Source of the DNA: Skeletonema tropicum
Taxonomy: Eukaryota; Bacillariophyta; Thalassiosirophyceae; Thalassiosirales; Thalassiosiraceae
Direction of reading: 5' to 3'
Length of the DNA stretch: 64,000 nt
NCBI GenBank assembly: GCA_037178625.1
Contig: CM074136.1
Location: forward strand, 1,736,001-1,800,000
Numbering within the stretch: the first letter of the stretch is position 1; each line of letters starts with the position of its first letter. The notes under the pieces were generated by a model. It did not search any database and was not told the origin of the DNA. It was given only the letters and a program-made list of their open reading frames with translations. This document shows, one piece after another, positions 21,114 through 32,781 of this stretch. The translations under genes were made by a program, and so were the position numbers.

Positions 21114-23299
21114 ATGAGCTCCATGAGATGGTCGGAGCCAAGCCTGCCCGAAGACGGAGGCATCGGCACAACTCCGACTATAAAAAATCACTCGGTCACT
21201 TTTTACCGCGGGCTTTTGTATTGTTTCGGAGGATACGATGGCCGGAGGAACAATCAAACGCTCTTGATTTACTCTCTGCGGGAAGGAAAGTGGATCGCGC
21301 CTTCTGATCCGTCCGTGAATAGTTCCGCAGTAAAGAATTCGGCTAGGCATGAACAGTTTGAACAGTATAATGTGCCTCCAGGGAGAAACGGTCATACAGC
21401 CACTCTGGCGACTAGTAGACGATCGAGAAGGAATAACAATCATTTCAATTTTAATGCGGATAATTTGCAACAACAACAACAACAACAGCAACCGGATGAT
21501 GTACGTAATGAACATGCAGCTGCAGCGATGAATGAGGATGATCCTCAAGCAGCTGATTATGACGGTGGCGGCGAGAATATGCAAGGCGGTGATGCTGTGC
21601 TGCCAATAAATGGTGAAAACTCAATGGATACTGACGACGACGACGATGATGATGAAGATGCCCAGATCTTTATAATTGGCGGTTGGTTGGGGAGCGGGTG
21701 AGTGACTATACCTCTTGATTATTACTTTTCAGTTATATAATTTCCTTTTCCTCTCACCTAAATGTTGTGTTCAAAGGCCACTCGCTGCCTCTGATATGTG
21801 GGTCTTAGACATAAGCGGAGGAATCGATCGACTAAGATGGTTCCAGCCGCCCGTACGAGGGACACCGCCGGGACCGTGCAACATGCATTCGGCTGATTAC
21901 ATAGCCTCTCGAGGGGAGGTGTATGTGTTTAGAGGTGGAAATGGAAGAGAGTATCTTAATGATTTGCACGCGCTGAATACAACAACTTATGTCTGGCGAA
22001 AGGTTGAAACCACTGGGGAGGCTCCACAACAGCGTGCCAATCACTCGTCGGCAGTGCTAGAGTGGAATGGGAAGACAGAATTATTTGTTTTCGGAGGTTG
22101 GAACGGATCTGAGCGATTGAATGACCTTCATGTACTTGATACTGATACATCAACATGGAGCACGCCTCGGATTTCTGGATCACGTCCCCATCCAAGGGCG
22201 GGAATGTCACTAACAGCACTGAGGGGGAGACTTTATTTGTTTGGAGGGAGTGGAACAAGTTCGAAGTGCTTCGATGACTTGCAGATTTTCGACAGAAAGG
22301 AAATGGCGTGGTTAGACGTTACTGACGAGGAACAGCAATCTACTCAATCTTCACCCGCTCGATATGGCAATAATGAGCGCAATAATGCGTTTCCTTCTTG
22401 GGGACTGAGCGGTCAGGATGGAATGATGGGCGTTGACAGGAGTAATGAAGGGGAGAGAAATGACCACGCTTTCATGTTCACTGACTGGAGATCTCAGGAG
22501 GGCATGTATACTACATCTCAACAGCCTCACTCGGCTAATCCGAACGATGAACCCGTGGTAGCGAGTGTGCTTGTCACTGGCAAACCTCCGGGGAAGAGGG
22601 CTGGACACACAGCGACAGCTGTTGGGAGGCACATCTACGTGTTTGGTGGAAGCTGTGGAACCGACTATTTGTCTGATTTGGTTGTGTTGGACACTGATAC
22701 TCCTCCGCTTATTAAACTGACGGAGACGAGCTGTCCTGAATTGGTGTCTCGCCGACTAAAGCACTTCTTCAATGATGAAGAATTTTCAGATGTAACATTT
22801 TTAGTGGAGGGTCAAGAGGTGCATGGCCACAAACTTATTCTATCGACTGTATCAGACTGCTTCCGTGCGATGTTTATGACTGGTTTTAGGGAGAGTGGAT
22901 CGGGGTGCACTCAAATTGAGGTAAGTTGGTATCATATGTACTTTTACGGTTACGATTTGTTTCGCAAGATCTTTTCTGACAGTATTTTGGCAGATCCCAA
23001 ATTGCACCTATTCTTCTTTCCTTACCATGATGGAATATATTTATACTGGGAGAGCCCCAGATCTTGACGTGTTCGGTACAGAAGCTGGTAGTGGGATGGA
23101 TTTTGTCATTTCGTTGTTGGAACTAGCGGACCAATTCTTCCTTTATTCATTGAAGCAGATATGCGAGAAAGAGTTGTGTCAGTGTGTGAACGCGCACTCT
23201 CATGCATTTTTGCTGCAAATCGCACAAAAGACAAATGCATCTCAGTTAGAGTCTTACTGTCGTTATTTCGAACGGAATCAAAACGAGATGAACCTCTGA
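21114..23299 (+). CDS. Kelch-repeat BTB protein
   Basis: Three exons: 21114-21697, 21777-22920 and 22994-23299, with GT-AG introns of 79 and 73 bp, giving 677 residues. Splicing yields LGSGPLAASDMWVL and TQIEIPNCTYSSF. Kelch repeats with GG doublets run from about residue 25 to 535 (YCFGGYDGRRNNQT, IIGGWLGSG, YVFRGGNGREYLNDL, FVFGGWNGSERLNDL, YLFGGSGTSSKCFDDL, YVFGGSCGTDYLSDL). A Gln/Asp-rich loop lies in the first part. The BTB domain follows (NDEEFSDVTFLVEGQEVHGH, FRAMFMTGFRES, MMEYIYTGRAP). The order Kelch then BTB resembles LZTR1-like Cullin-3 adaptors rather than KLHL proteins. It is a likely substrate receptor of a CUL3 ubiquitin ligase. Confidence 0.85.
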
Positions 23300-23370
23300 T
23301 AGTATATTAGTTAAAGTAGTGTTAGGTTAGAATGTAGTTTTTCAATCATTTAGGATAGAGAAGCTAAAAG

Positions 23371-25396
23371 CTAGTTGTTCAAATCCAAGGTGAGAGTGAG
23401 AGCTTGATTCAAATCCTCTCCGGTTATTCCAAAAAACGCTCTGAAGACATCGTAGAGTAGAAATTGGCCTGCAATAATGCATCCAGCCCATACGCATCGA
23501 CTTCCTAGCCCGTTGAAGAGAGATTTTACGCCTTCTTCACGAATCATCTTGCTGGCGCCGTCAAACACACTCAAGTTTCCACCGCTATCTTTTGCGACGT
23601 AAGTCAAAACCGAGTCAGCCGGTTGGCTAACAACACTCGACAACGCTCCAGAAATTCCCCCCGCTACCAAGCTCACGCCCAATGCGGTGGCTGTGGCTTC
23701 TCTAAACTCTGGATAGATCGAAAATATTGCTTCTGATGCTCTTTCAAATGCCAGGAACTTTACTGATCCGAAAATAACTTGACGTATCATTAGTGAAGGC
23801 AGCCCAGCATACAAAGTTTTCCAACCCAGCTGCTCGTTTTCGCTTGCAATGATTTGACTCGTTCCAATCAAACCTGCCTCTCTATAAATTTCAGGTTGAG
23901 CCACGGCACGAATACGGCATGCCTCTAGGGGTGTCAAGCCTAAACTGGCTATGACAGATGCAAGTGCCCCAGCTACAAGAGCAACATCACTTGATTGTGA
24001 TAAGCGAGCAAGAGGAGATTAGCGACATTACAAAATTGAACAAGATCCATTACCCAATCAAATCGACTCACTTTGCATGAGCCACTGCAAATGCAGGGGA
24101 CAACAAACTGGTTGCAATAAAACGCTTGAAAAATGCATACGAAGGGTACACTGAAATTCCATACCATAAGTAGCCAACAATGGTAGCTTGAGTTCCAAGC
24201 AGCAACGCTCCTATGCCTTCCTCTTTCGTAATAGTAGCTGCCCCATCAAACACTCCATTATACTCGCCAGGGTTCGTCTGCATACGAGTTTTGACAACGT
24301 CTAAGGGAATGACCAACGAGTGCGTCAAAGCACATCCCGCACCGCCGCTTATTCCCAACAGTGCGTAAATATCCAGAGACAGACTTCGCTCACGCAACAA
24401 TGGCTTCGAAGATACATTGCCGAAAGTTGTAGATATTGCAGTAACTCCAGGCTCTTCGCTTATTCCAATTTCAAACAAATTGATTTTGGGTGTAATGGAA
24501 TATGATTTCTCGATATCATTGTACTGTATTTGATACTTGTTGGGTAAAAGAAGAGTATAGTCTTCTTGAAAGTTGGGAGTGAAGTTGTCCAATTTGCTGC
24601 CTTTATTTGATCCAGTTTGAGTGATTACTTCCTGGTCAAGTTTTAGCAGCTGCTCAATTGGTTGATATACTGGTGGAAGCATGGCAAATAAGAGTCCAAT
24701 GTCGCGAATAGCACCTTCTTTACTTCCATACTTGTCAACCAGTGAAGTCAGCAGGTGTGAATATTGTGTTTCAACTTTTGAATATGATCTTATGTTGCTC
24801 TCGTTTTCCCCTGAGACATAATTGTACAATCCCTTTTGAATTGACGCTGTATATGAACTGAAAGACTTCGATTCTCTCTTCTTTGCTTCGTAGGAGGCCA
24901 GCAAGGAAAAAGAGTCTGCTTGATTTCCCCACCATTTCCCTGCACCTTCGTCGTAGTGCAGTAAAAATCTAGCCAGATATGTTGCAAATGATGGCGGAAC
25001 TATTCTTGCACTCAAGGGTATTGACTGAGACTGCGATGTAGCGTCTGCAGCATTATCCCACTTCGCATCTCCGATTGAAAGTTCTTCAAGTGTCTCGGCA
25101 GCATTTGAAGCAGAAGACAGAGACAACGCCGCCAGTGCCAAAGAAGTGCTCATGACCATTGATCTACGATCTGAAATCGTCAGTTTTGAAGATGTAGATT
25201 GCATTGCTTCATTTGAATTCGGCGAGCTGCCATCAATATCGATGTCCAGTTCAGGCACTCCATCATTGTGACTCAGGTGCCGATTATGAGATGTGGATGA
25301 AAGCAAAGTTAGATGGCTTGTAGGAGTGAAAGACGTTGCAACATACCCAGATACGAGCGCTACGAACGATATTCTCGAACCCGCTGATCCCTTCAT
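23371..25396 (-). CDS. Mitochondrial-carrier-family protein with plastid-type leader
   Basis: Two exons, 25396-24072 and 23989-23371, with a GT-AG intron of 82 bp, giving about 647 residues. The leader GYVATSFTPTSH resembles the diatom plastid ASAF/AFAP site. It is followed by DRRSMVMSTSLALAALSLSS...SNAAE, a twin-Arg plus hydrophobic plus AxA pattern like a thylakoid lumen signal. About 200 residues of unrecognised sequence come next. The carrier domain begins near residue 340 with the MCF signatures PLDVVKTRMQ, GLTPLEACRIR and SQPADSVLTYV, three repeats of two helices each. Plastid-envelope carriers of this family with long N-terminal regions are known in algae and plants. The substrate is unknown. 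Confidence 0.75.
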
Positions 25397-25858
25397 CACG
25401 GTGCAAGCGTCTTCGTAGATAGTTCCGACAGCGACTCTTCCGTCGGGTTGGCCGATAGTGTCAATGTAGATAGTTGAAGTGAAAGATTGTGGCAGATATT
25501 ACCGGCGCGCGCCGCCAAAATCCAAAATCCTACAAGATGAAGCCAGCTAAGACATGAACGAAAAGGTACATAGGTACATCCCTACTTATTGTATTGGCTA
25601 GCTGACAATGAGTGCTGTTGTCGAGCGAGAGAAGGAAGATGGACGGATTGTACTTATACTGGTGTAGTGAAACGAAGTGTGGCTGCTGCAACAACGTACT
25701 CATCTCATGTTCAAATCATTCTTAGCATTAGTCAGTTCAAATCATTCTTAGCATTATTTAACATCGTTCTTGCCATGGGGAGTCTTTCATTCTCTTTCAA
25801 ATACCTCCACAATGACATCTTCACGCAGTGACAACCCCATTATGCACACCAAGTTAAA
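25397..25858. other. Intergenic region with 22-bp tandem duplication
   Basis: Upstream of the carrier gene and downstream of TPI. It contains a perfect 22-bp repeat at 25709-25730 and 25735-25756 (period 26). No gene recognised. Confidence 0.5.
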
Positions 25859-26768
<910 letters not shown>

Positions 26769-27136
26769 GATTGAAATAGAGGTATAGGAAGTAAGAGAGA
26801 ATGTTTTGAACACAAATTATGTGGAGATGTTAACCAGCTGGGTGGCAACAACACAAGATCCGGAAGTGGATTTTGGAACGGAAATGATGGCGCTGACGAT
26901 TGTGTGCGTGGGGAATCGGGAATCTGTGCCACGTCCCTCTCCACACTATGACAATATCTGTAACGTCATCTGACTCAGTCTACACTCCGACAACCGCGAA
27001 ATAAAAGCCGCAACCACAAACCGCACCGTGTTCTTTGAAAGAACAAAATCATCAACTTCAAATCGATCGACCTCCACCCTTGCTTCAATTGTATCACAAT
27101 CCATTCATACTTATTATCAAAACCAGTACGTCAACC
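26769..27136. promoter_or_regulatory. Bidirectional promoter, TPI / small plastid membrane protein
   Basis: 368 bp between divergent start codons. CTGACTC-type and TGACGTCA-like stretches (tgtaacgtcatctgactcagt near 26959-26979) resemble CRE/AP-1 sites used by bZIP factors in diatoms. This is a visual match only. Confidence 0.35.
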
Positions 27137-27541
27137 ATGAACAAGCTCATCGCCGCCGTCTTACTCGTTGTCGCCATCATGGAGAGTGCCTCAGCGTTTT
27201 CCACTGGAGCTTCTTCTCTTACCACACGGGCAGCCTCTACCGCTCCTCTTGGCCCTTCACTTGAATTCCAGACCACGTCATCCACAGCACTCAACTTGAA
27301 GGTGAAGGTAGATCCAAATGCCAAGGGAAACAAAAACGTTTCTGGAAATGCCAAAATGGCCGCGTAAGTAAACTAGATACAGCCAGTACATGCTGCATGC
27401 GCATTTTGCACAACTTTCCCTTCTCAACAGCTCTCCTTCACGCATGTGTTCTTTCATTATCATCACAGGTACGGAGGATCGATTGTATTTGCAGCCTTGC
27501 TTCCAATTGCGTTCCTTGTTTGGTCGGCAGTCAGCAAATAA
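27137..27541 (+). CDS. Small plastid-targeted single-helix membrane protein
   Basis: Exons 27137-27363 and 27469-27541 (GT-AG intron of 105 bp) give 99 residues; splicing joins AKMAAYGGSIVF. MNKLIAAVLLVVAIMESASA is a signal peptide, directly followed by the diatom plastid motif ASAFS and a Thr/Ser/Arg transit region. The mature part is about 45 residues with a single helix (IVFAALLPIAFLVWSAVS) and a Lys-rich N-terminal side. Size, targeting and topology match the low-molecular-mass subunits of photosystem II or I that are nucleus-encoded in diatoms, but the exact subunit is not recognised. Confidence 0.75.
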
Positions 27542-27901
27542 GTAAATAGCTAATATTTCATTGATCGAGAGGATGTTTAGGATCAGAATGATACACAACA
27601 ATAGATATAGAACATGTGATTACTACTGTAGGACTGTAGGAATACATAAGTAGTTTTGTGATGGTACATAAAGACTTAGGCTACGAAACGGGTGATGTAG
27701 GAAGGGGAAAGCAAGCAAATAGACCGACTAGATAACCCACACACAAAAGAAAAAGTTATCAATATATTTTCTTCGTTTCCTCGTTGTATTCTCTAAGACG
27801 AGTGTATTTTCCATTTGCTCATCTCGAGTTTTCACTCCGCCATGAGCCGATCTTGAGCTGGTTCAAAAGCAGCCTTGAACTGTATATTTTTCATAAGGCA
27901 A
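27542..27901. other. Intergenic region between convergent genes
   Basis: 360 bp between the 3' ends of two convergent genes. No gene seen. Confidence 0.45.
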
Positions 27902-29060
27902 CTAATGTCTATATCTCTCAGTCTTTAGTTGCCTACGAGACAGTGGTGAACATGAAGTTGAGATAGATTTCTCTTTGACGAAGATCCGCTTGAAGCTGAA
28001 ATCGAACTCAACAGCTACATCCGCAACAGCACAATACAGCCACAGGAGGCAGGCCAACGAATCCAAATATAACAGCCAAACCCCGTCAAAGCCGGCAAGC
28101 TCTGCGTAAGACACTACACACTCCATTGCAGAACCTGCAAAAAATAAATCCATTTTAGTGCAAGAAAGGAGATAAAAGGTCAAACTGACCGCGCTCCCAT
28201 ACTTCATGGAGCTTCCTTCGATATGAAGTGCATTGGCCATCCCTATAAGACCACCAATAGGCACCATTAAAGTTTGAAGTGCATAGCTATTGCGATCACT
28301 GTACATCTCGATGAGACCCATTGCTGCGTACGAAAACGCTCCCAAAATGTTGTTGCGTTCATATTGTACCCAGAAATCTTCTCTAAATTCCAAAATATCA
28401 GCATGATTATTTTCATGGGACCATTCTTCCCATATGTCATCATCATCCTCATCTAAAATGTTTTGAGGGACATGATGATCACGAACATATTGATCCCACC
28501 GCATGGACACTATTGATAGTTGGAGGTAAAAAATTGAACCCAAAACGAAGCACAGATGTGAAAGATACAAGAGATATGTGGAATTCTTCCGTGTCACTTG
28601 CAGATTGTTCCAGGAACTTTCATCATATCCCATCTCTATTGCTCCCTGTTGTTGATCATAATCCAAATCTTCCCAGGATTTATTGCAACTCTCGGGTTCT
28701 TCATCTGCGTCCCATAGTTCTTGAGTGTAACCCAGCTTTGATGCTATTGTTGTTGAATAATGATATTCACAGACGGATTGAGGATTGATTGGTCGGTGAC
28801 AGCTTCGCTTACAGGATCTGCATTTGTCTAGTCCAAAACTCACCTGCTTCCTTTCCCTCCTGGGGCAGCTCCTCCCAATGACTATTGTCATATTTCATCG
28901 CTGCAGATGAAGATGATGATTGTCTGTTCGATTGTCTATGGTACGACGTGAAGTAACGGCAATGAGCTCGATTATGGTCGTGCGGTGGAGTATTTGAATC
29001 GCTGAAGATTCTTTCTTTACCGTTTTGTTGTGAGAATTTTGTTTTGTTTATGTTTATCAT
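27902..29060 (-). CDS. Multi-pass membrane protein of unknown function
   Basis: Exons 29060-28844 and 28743-27902 with a GT-AG intron of 100 bp, giving up to 352 residues. Splicing makes WEELPQEGKEAASKLGYTQE, which mirrors the later WEDLDYDQQQGAIEMGYDES. So two copies of a W-E-x-L...A-x-x-x-G-Y motif sit before the membrane part, a pattern seen in diatom-specific proteins. About four hydrophobic segments follow (YLLYLSHLCFVLGSIFYL, ILGAFSYAAMGLIEMY, LMVPIGGLIGMANAL, LLYLDSLACLLWLYCAVA). A possible in-frame 63-bp intron (ending TTTTTTGCAG on the coding strand, near 28134-28196) may remove 21 residues; the reading frame is open either way. No function assigned. Confidence 0.6.
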
Positions 29061-29372
29061 GTTTATCTAGAGTTAGAGAATCCGCACTCTGCTTATGATA
29101 TGGCACAAGATCGGTCGACTGTGGTTGCTTGCCAAACCGTCGCCACACCTATGGCAGCGCGGATGGTCACCGCCAAGATATGATGTAAGAAGATCATCAA
29201 CTCAATCAATGACTTTCGCCGGAGGAATGCTACATGCTACCCGGCGCCCCAAAAAACTCCTCTCCGCTCCGTCCATGCATCACCCATCACATCATAACAT
29301 ACCAACCATCCATTACATCTCATCGTAGCCGAAGTAGAAATGTAGTAACGACGAAGTAATACACACATCATA
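29061..29372. other. Divergent intergenic region
   Basis: No gene seen between the multi-pass membrane protein gene and the methyltransferase gene. Confidence 0.45.
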
Positions 29373-30629
29373 ATGAAGAGAGGCAATAAGAACAGCGACA
29401 GTGATGCTGCAAATGCAAAGTCCAGCAAACGACCTCGAGAGGAAGAGCAGACAGCTCCTCAATATGGGTCAAAAGAATATTGGGAGGCAAGGTACAAATC
29501 TCATTTGACAGATGTAAAGGTCGATACGAACAATGCAAACACAGGCAAAGGCAACAACACCAACGAAGCAACGGATATTGGTGATGCAGGACACGCTTGG
29601 TATTTCTCATACGAAGAGCTACGCCCTTTAATTTTGCCTCTGATTCTTGGAAGTGAAGAAAGCGAAGCTGAAGAGTTGGAAAGTAATTGTGACGACAGTG
29701 ACTCATGGGTCGAGGAGGAGGTAGATGAAGGAGAGATAGAAGACGAAATAGAAAATGATGAGGAAGAAGTTGATGGTGATCATAGTGAAGAGGAGGACGA
29801 AGCAGCAGACAATGACAACGAATGTGCCGACGACAGCAGCAACGACAACCTCATTGCAAAACAAACAAGTCTACCAGACAAGAGTAAGAAAGTGTTGGAA
29901 GTTGGCTGTGGAGACGTTGCACTCGGTGTAGAGCTGGCAGCAGATCTAGTGAAAATACAAGGAGCCAAAGCAGGACTCGTTGTGGATGAAATATGTTGCA
30001 TCGACTACAGTGACACTGTCGTGAAGACGTTGATTGACAAACAAAAAGAGGAACACAACGGCTCATCATCGACGTTGCAAGCATCTTTCCATTCACTTGA
30101 TGCACGGTCTCTACCGCAGGCTCCAAATACATTTGATCTGGTGTTGGAAAAAGGAACTCTTGATGCAATGCTGTCAGACAAAGATGAGGGGGTGAAGAAC
30201 TGCATTCAAATAGTAAAAGAGATGGCTCGCGTAACCAATGTTGGAGGGTCCATACTCATCGTGAGTCATCTCAATGCCAATGAATCAAAAGGGATGACTT
30301 GGCTCGAAGATATTGTGTTCAGCGGCTTGGAGGCGGAATTCAAAGATCGACGAGAGGCAATAAAAAAAGAAGCGCAGTATTATGTATGGTCTATTCAAAT
30401 ACATGGAGGTGAAGGCCAATTGATGAATGACGAAGATGGCGAAGAAGTCATGACCTACGGCCCAGCAGTATACATTATCAGGAAGAAAAGCGTGCCTCCA
30501 ACTAGAGCAAAGGAGTTGTTCAGCAGGAGAACAAAGAAAGACATCCAAAATGATGCGGATAGTGACAATGGTGACGAAACGGAATTCTCTTTGCCTCCAG
30601 TAAAGGTTGAATTCTTAACCTATGATTAA
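29373..30629 (+). CDS. Class I SAM methyltransferase of the METTL13/EFM4 (EEF1A-lysine) type
   Basis: 418 residues, single exon. YGSKEYWEARYKSHL and HAWYFSYEELRPLILPLIL are the entry motifs of the eEF1A-lysine methyltransferase group. SAM motif I is KVLEVGCGDVALGVELA. The acidic post-I motif is ICCIDYSDTVV. FDLVLEKGTLDAML is the family hallmark (D/E-K-G-T-L-D-A), and RVTNVGGSILIVSH is the late strand. A very acidic insertion of about 70 residues (EEEVDEGEIEDEIENDEEEV) separates the entry motifs from motif I. It probably methylates a translation factor or similar lysine target in the cytosol. It is the last ordinary gene before the transposon block. Confidence 0.8.
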   Translation: MKRGNKNSDSDAANAKSSKRPREEEQTAPQYGSKEYWEARYKSHLTDVKVDTNNANTGKGNNTNEATDIGDAGHAWYFSYEELRPLILPLILGSEESEAEELESNCDDSDSWVEEEVDEGEIEDEIENDEEEVDGDHSEEEDEAADNDNECADDSSNDNLIAKQTSLPDKSKKVLEVGCGDVALGVELAADLVKIQGAKAGLVVDEICCIDYSDTVVKTLIDKQKEEHNGSSSTLQASFHSLDARSLPQAPNTFDLVLEKGTLDAMLSDKDEGVKNCIQIVKEMARVTNVGGSILIVSHLNANESKGMTWLEDIVFSGLEAEFKDRREAIKKEAQYYVWSIQIHGGEGQLMNDEDGEEVMTYGPAVYIIRKKSVPPTRAKELFSRRTKKDIQNDADSDNGDETEFSLPPVKVEFLTYD

Positions 30630-30895
30630 TTTTAGACTGATGATTATACAGCGATATCCTTCAAATCAAATATCTATGACAAAATAATTGATGTCACATG
30701 TTCAGTGTTAGACTTCTAACAATATGTAACCTTTGCCGACTCTGACACTGCACTAATTATATCTAACAGAAATTTTAAAGTACGTCTGGTGCACTAATAT
30801 AATATAATGGTCACACTTAATTATCTCGAAGCCCGATGCCAAAAGAGCCACATTCTACGCTTGGGAGCTTCTCAAACAAGGAAGGTTTTTGGGGG

Positions 30896-30984
30896 AGGGG
30901 CTACGTTGGGCACGGCTTTTCTGGGCACGGGTTGGGCACGCCCTATGATGTGACGATTCTGCCACGTCACCATACCACGCTCTC
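30896..30984 (+). repeat. MULE left terminal inverted repeat
   Basis: 88-89 bp, perfect inverted match to 36358-36446. Contains GCCACGTCAC near its inner end. Confidence 0.95.
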
Positions 30985-31228
30985 CCACCACCCCTTCTTT
31001 CCACCACAAGCCCCGCACACAGTCAAAGTTAGATACCCCAGTAACTACATCATAAGCCATAAAGTCACCGCGGCAACACCAACTAGCATAAATCATAGTC
31101 ACTACAGCAAAACACTACCGCTCATTCCACTTTCGTCGTCAGATTTTTTCGTATTCTTGCCGCTGCTTCAATAATTGGTCATCTACGACCTATCGAATTT
31201 ACACACAACATACCTTACAAACAAATCA

Positions 31229-32509
31229 ATGTTGGTCGATTATTATGACCTACATCGATTCGAGTTGTTCCAGCAGAAGGTTCGCCGATACGGTGGCGAA
31301 GCAGCCGTCCGTCATGACTATAATATTTACAACAGAAAATACACTCCTCCACAATTGAAGGATCAAATGAAAAGCGGCAACTATTTACATAATCAGAACC
31401 TGAAATGGTGGCGGACAATAAACAAGAACAAACCTTCACCAAAAAAAATATCATTTTTGTCATCATCATTGCAATATGACTCCAAAAGAGACAACAAACG
31501 GAAGGCGATGGAACTTGACAATTCAACTGTTTCATTTCAGTTCAACAAAGTCACAGCAAAGAAGAAACGTAAAGCGGGGAAACACAAAGCACAACTCACC
31601 GCCAAACATTTAACTAACTCTCCTGCACCCCTCATTACACCACAATATGGGGACTTTGTTGAGGTTGAATTCTCCTCCAATTCAAGCGTTTATGTTCTTT
31701 ATGCTCGCGCAGATAGCGAATGCCCCCTGCTTCGTGACATACATGAATGCTGCTATAAAGGAGCCGGAAATACTCTTGACAATTCTCTTGATGCTTTGCC
31801 CAAAAGAGCTTGGGAACAAGACAACCATGCTGGTGGGGGATATGCAGCATTTGGGATTGGATCCATGGATAAAAGACAAACTGGGCCCTTCTTTCTTATG
31901 AATCATCAATATGAAAAGGCAAAAGCTATTACTTCCTCTCTCTCTTCCATCTTTGGTAGAGTTGCGGCAGCCTTGCTGAACTACACACCTAATGTATTTA
32001 GGGAGAATGAAAAAATTAAGAGCATAAATGCAAACTTCTCTTTCCCACCAATTGGTTGCCAAGGTGCAGTTGGCTGGATGGCAAATCAAGTTGCGATTCG
32101 CCGCATAGGCAAGGGATGCCAGAAGAATGCAATGATAGAAGACAGTGTTGTGGCATTGCACGCTGACACCGGGGATTTGAGTACAATGCACCCGCTTGTA
32201 TACATACCGCGCGGTGGTCCAGATGGAAGAGGTGGAATTATAGCAGATTCCCACTTGGTCATTGCGGAAAGCGAGACTGGTGGCAAATACATTCAAATCG
32301 AGACAAATGTGAGAGATACTGTCTGTATAGTGGTCTTCAATAGCGCACTGAATTTGCATGGGTTGGTCCAATCATCCCCTGAAGGTGAAACTGAAGATGC
32401 CTGGAGCACGAGGCTCATTCCATTCATTACAAAGCAAATGTATAACTTCATGTTAAAGAACAAATCTGCAGCGCCAATTGATAAGTTTAATGTTCTAAGA
32501 GTAAAGTAA
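31229..32509 (+). CDS. Transposon-borne protein, putative 2-oxoglutarate/Fe(II) dioxygenase-like
   Basis: 426 residues from the ATG at 31229; the frame is open a little upstream without an ATG. The N-terminal 140 residues are basic and probably nucleic-acid-binding (KKKRKAGKHKAQLTAKHL). The C-terminal half carries the order of residues expected of a double-stranded beta-helix dioxygenase: VVALHADTGDLS (H311, D313), then GGIIADSHLVIAE, DTVCIVVFNSALNLHG (H377) and WSTRLIPFI (R395). HxD, distal His and a following Arg are the iron and 2-oxoglutarate ligands of TET/JBP-like enzymes. Other large eukaryotic DNA transposons are known to carry TET/JBP genes. The call is inference from spacing; no profile search was possible. 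It is convergent with the transposase gene. Confidence 0.5.
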   Translation: MLVDYYDLHRFELFQQKVRRYGGEAAVRHDYNIYNRKYTPPQLKDQMKSGNYLHNQNLKWWRTINKNKPSPKKISFLSSSLQYDSKRDNKRKAMELDNSTVSFQFNKVTAKKKRKAGKHKAQLTAKHLTNSPAPLITPQYGDFVEVEFSSNSSVYVLYARADSECPLLRDIHECCYKGAGNTLDNSLDALPKRAWEQDNHAGGGYAAFGIGSMDKRQTGPFFLMNHQYEKAKAITSSLSSIFGRVAAALLNYTPNVFRENEKIKSINANFSFPPIGCQGAVGWMANQVAIRRIGKGCQKNAMIEDSVVALHADTGDLSTMHPLVYIPRGGPDGRGGIIADSHLVIAESETGGKYIQIETNVRDTVCIVVFNSALNLHGLVQSSPEGETEDAWSTRLIPFITKQMYNFMLKNKSAAPIDKFNVLRVK

Positions 32510-32781
32510 AACACATCTTTTCCTACGCATATTTGCTCAAACATTGGTACCATACTGCCTCTGTAATGTGTGGAGAGAATTTTTTCTCTGAGAATGATCT
32601 ATTCTATGTCATCTTCATTCCCAGGAATCACTGATTTTGATAGGGGATAAGCACCTATTGATTACCCCACCAATCACCCAACCAGTGAATTAGCAACTTT
32701 TGTTGCATAAAATGAAATAGTAAAGAAGAATGCTTGTGCTCAAGCCACAAAATTAAATCAGTTGTCTTTATCTTTACAGAA

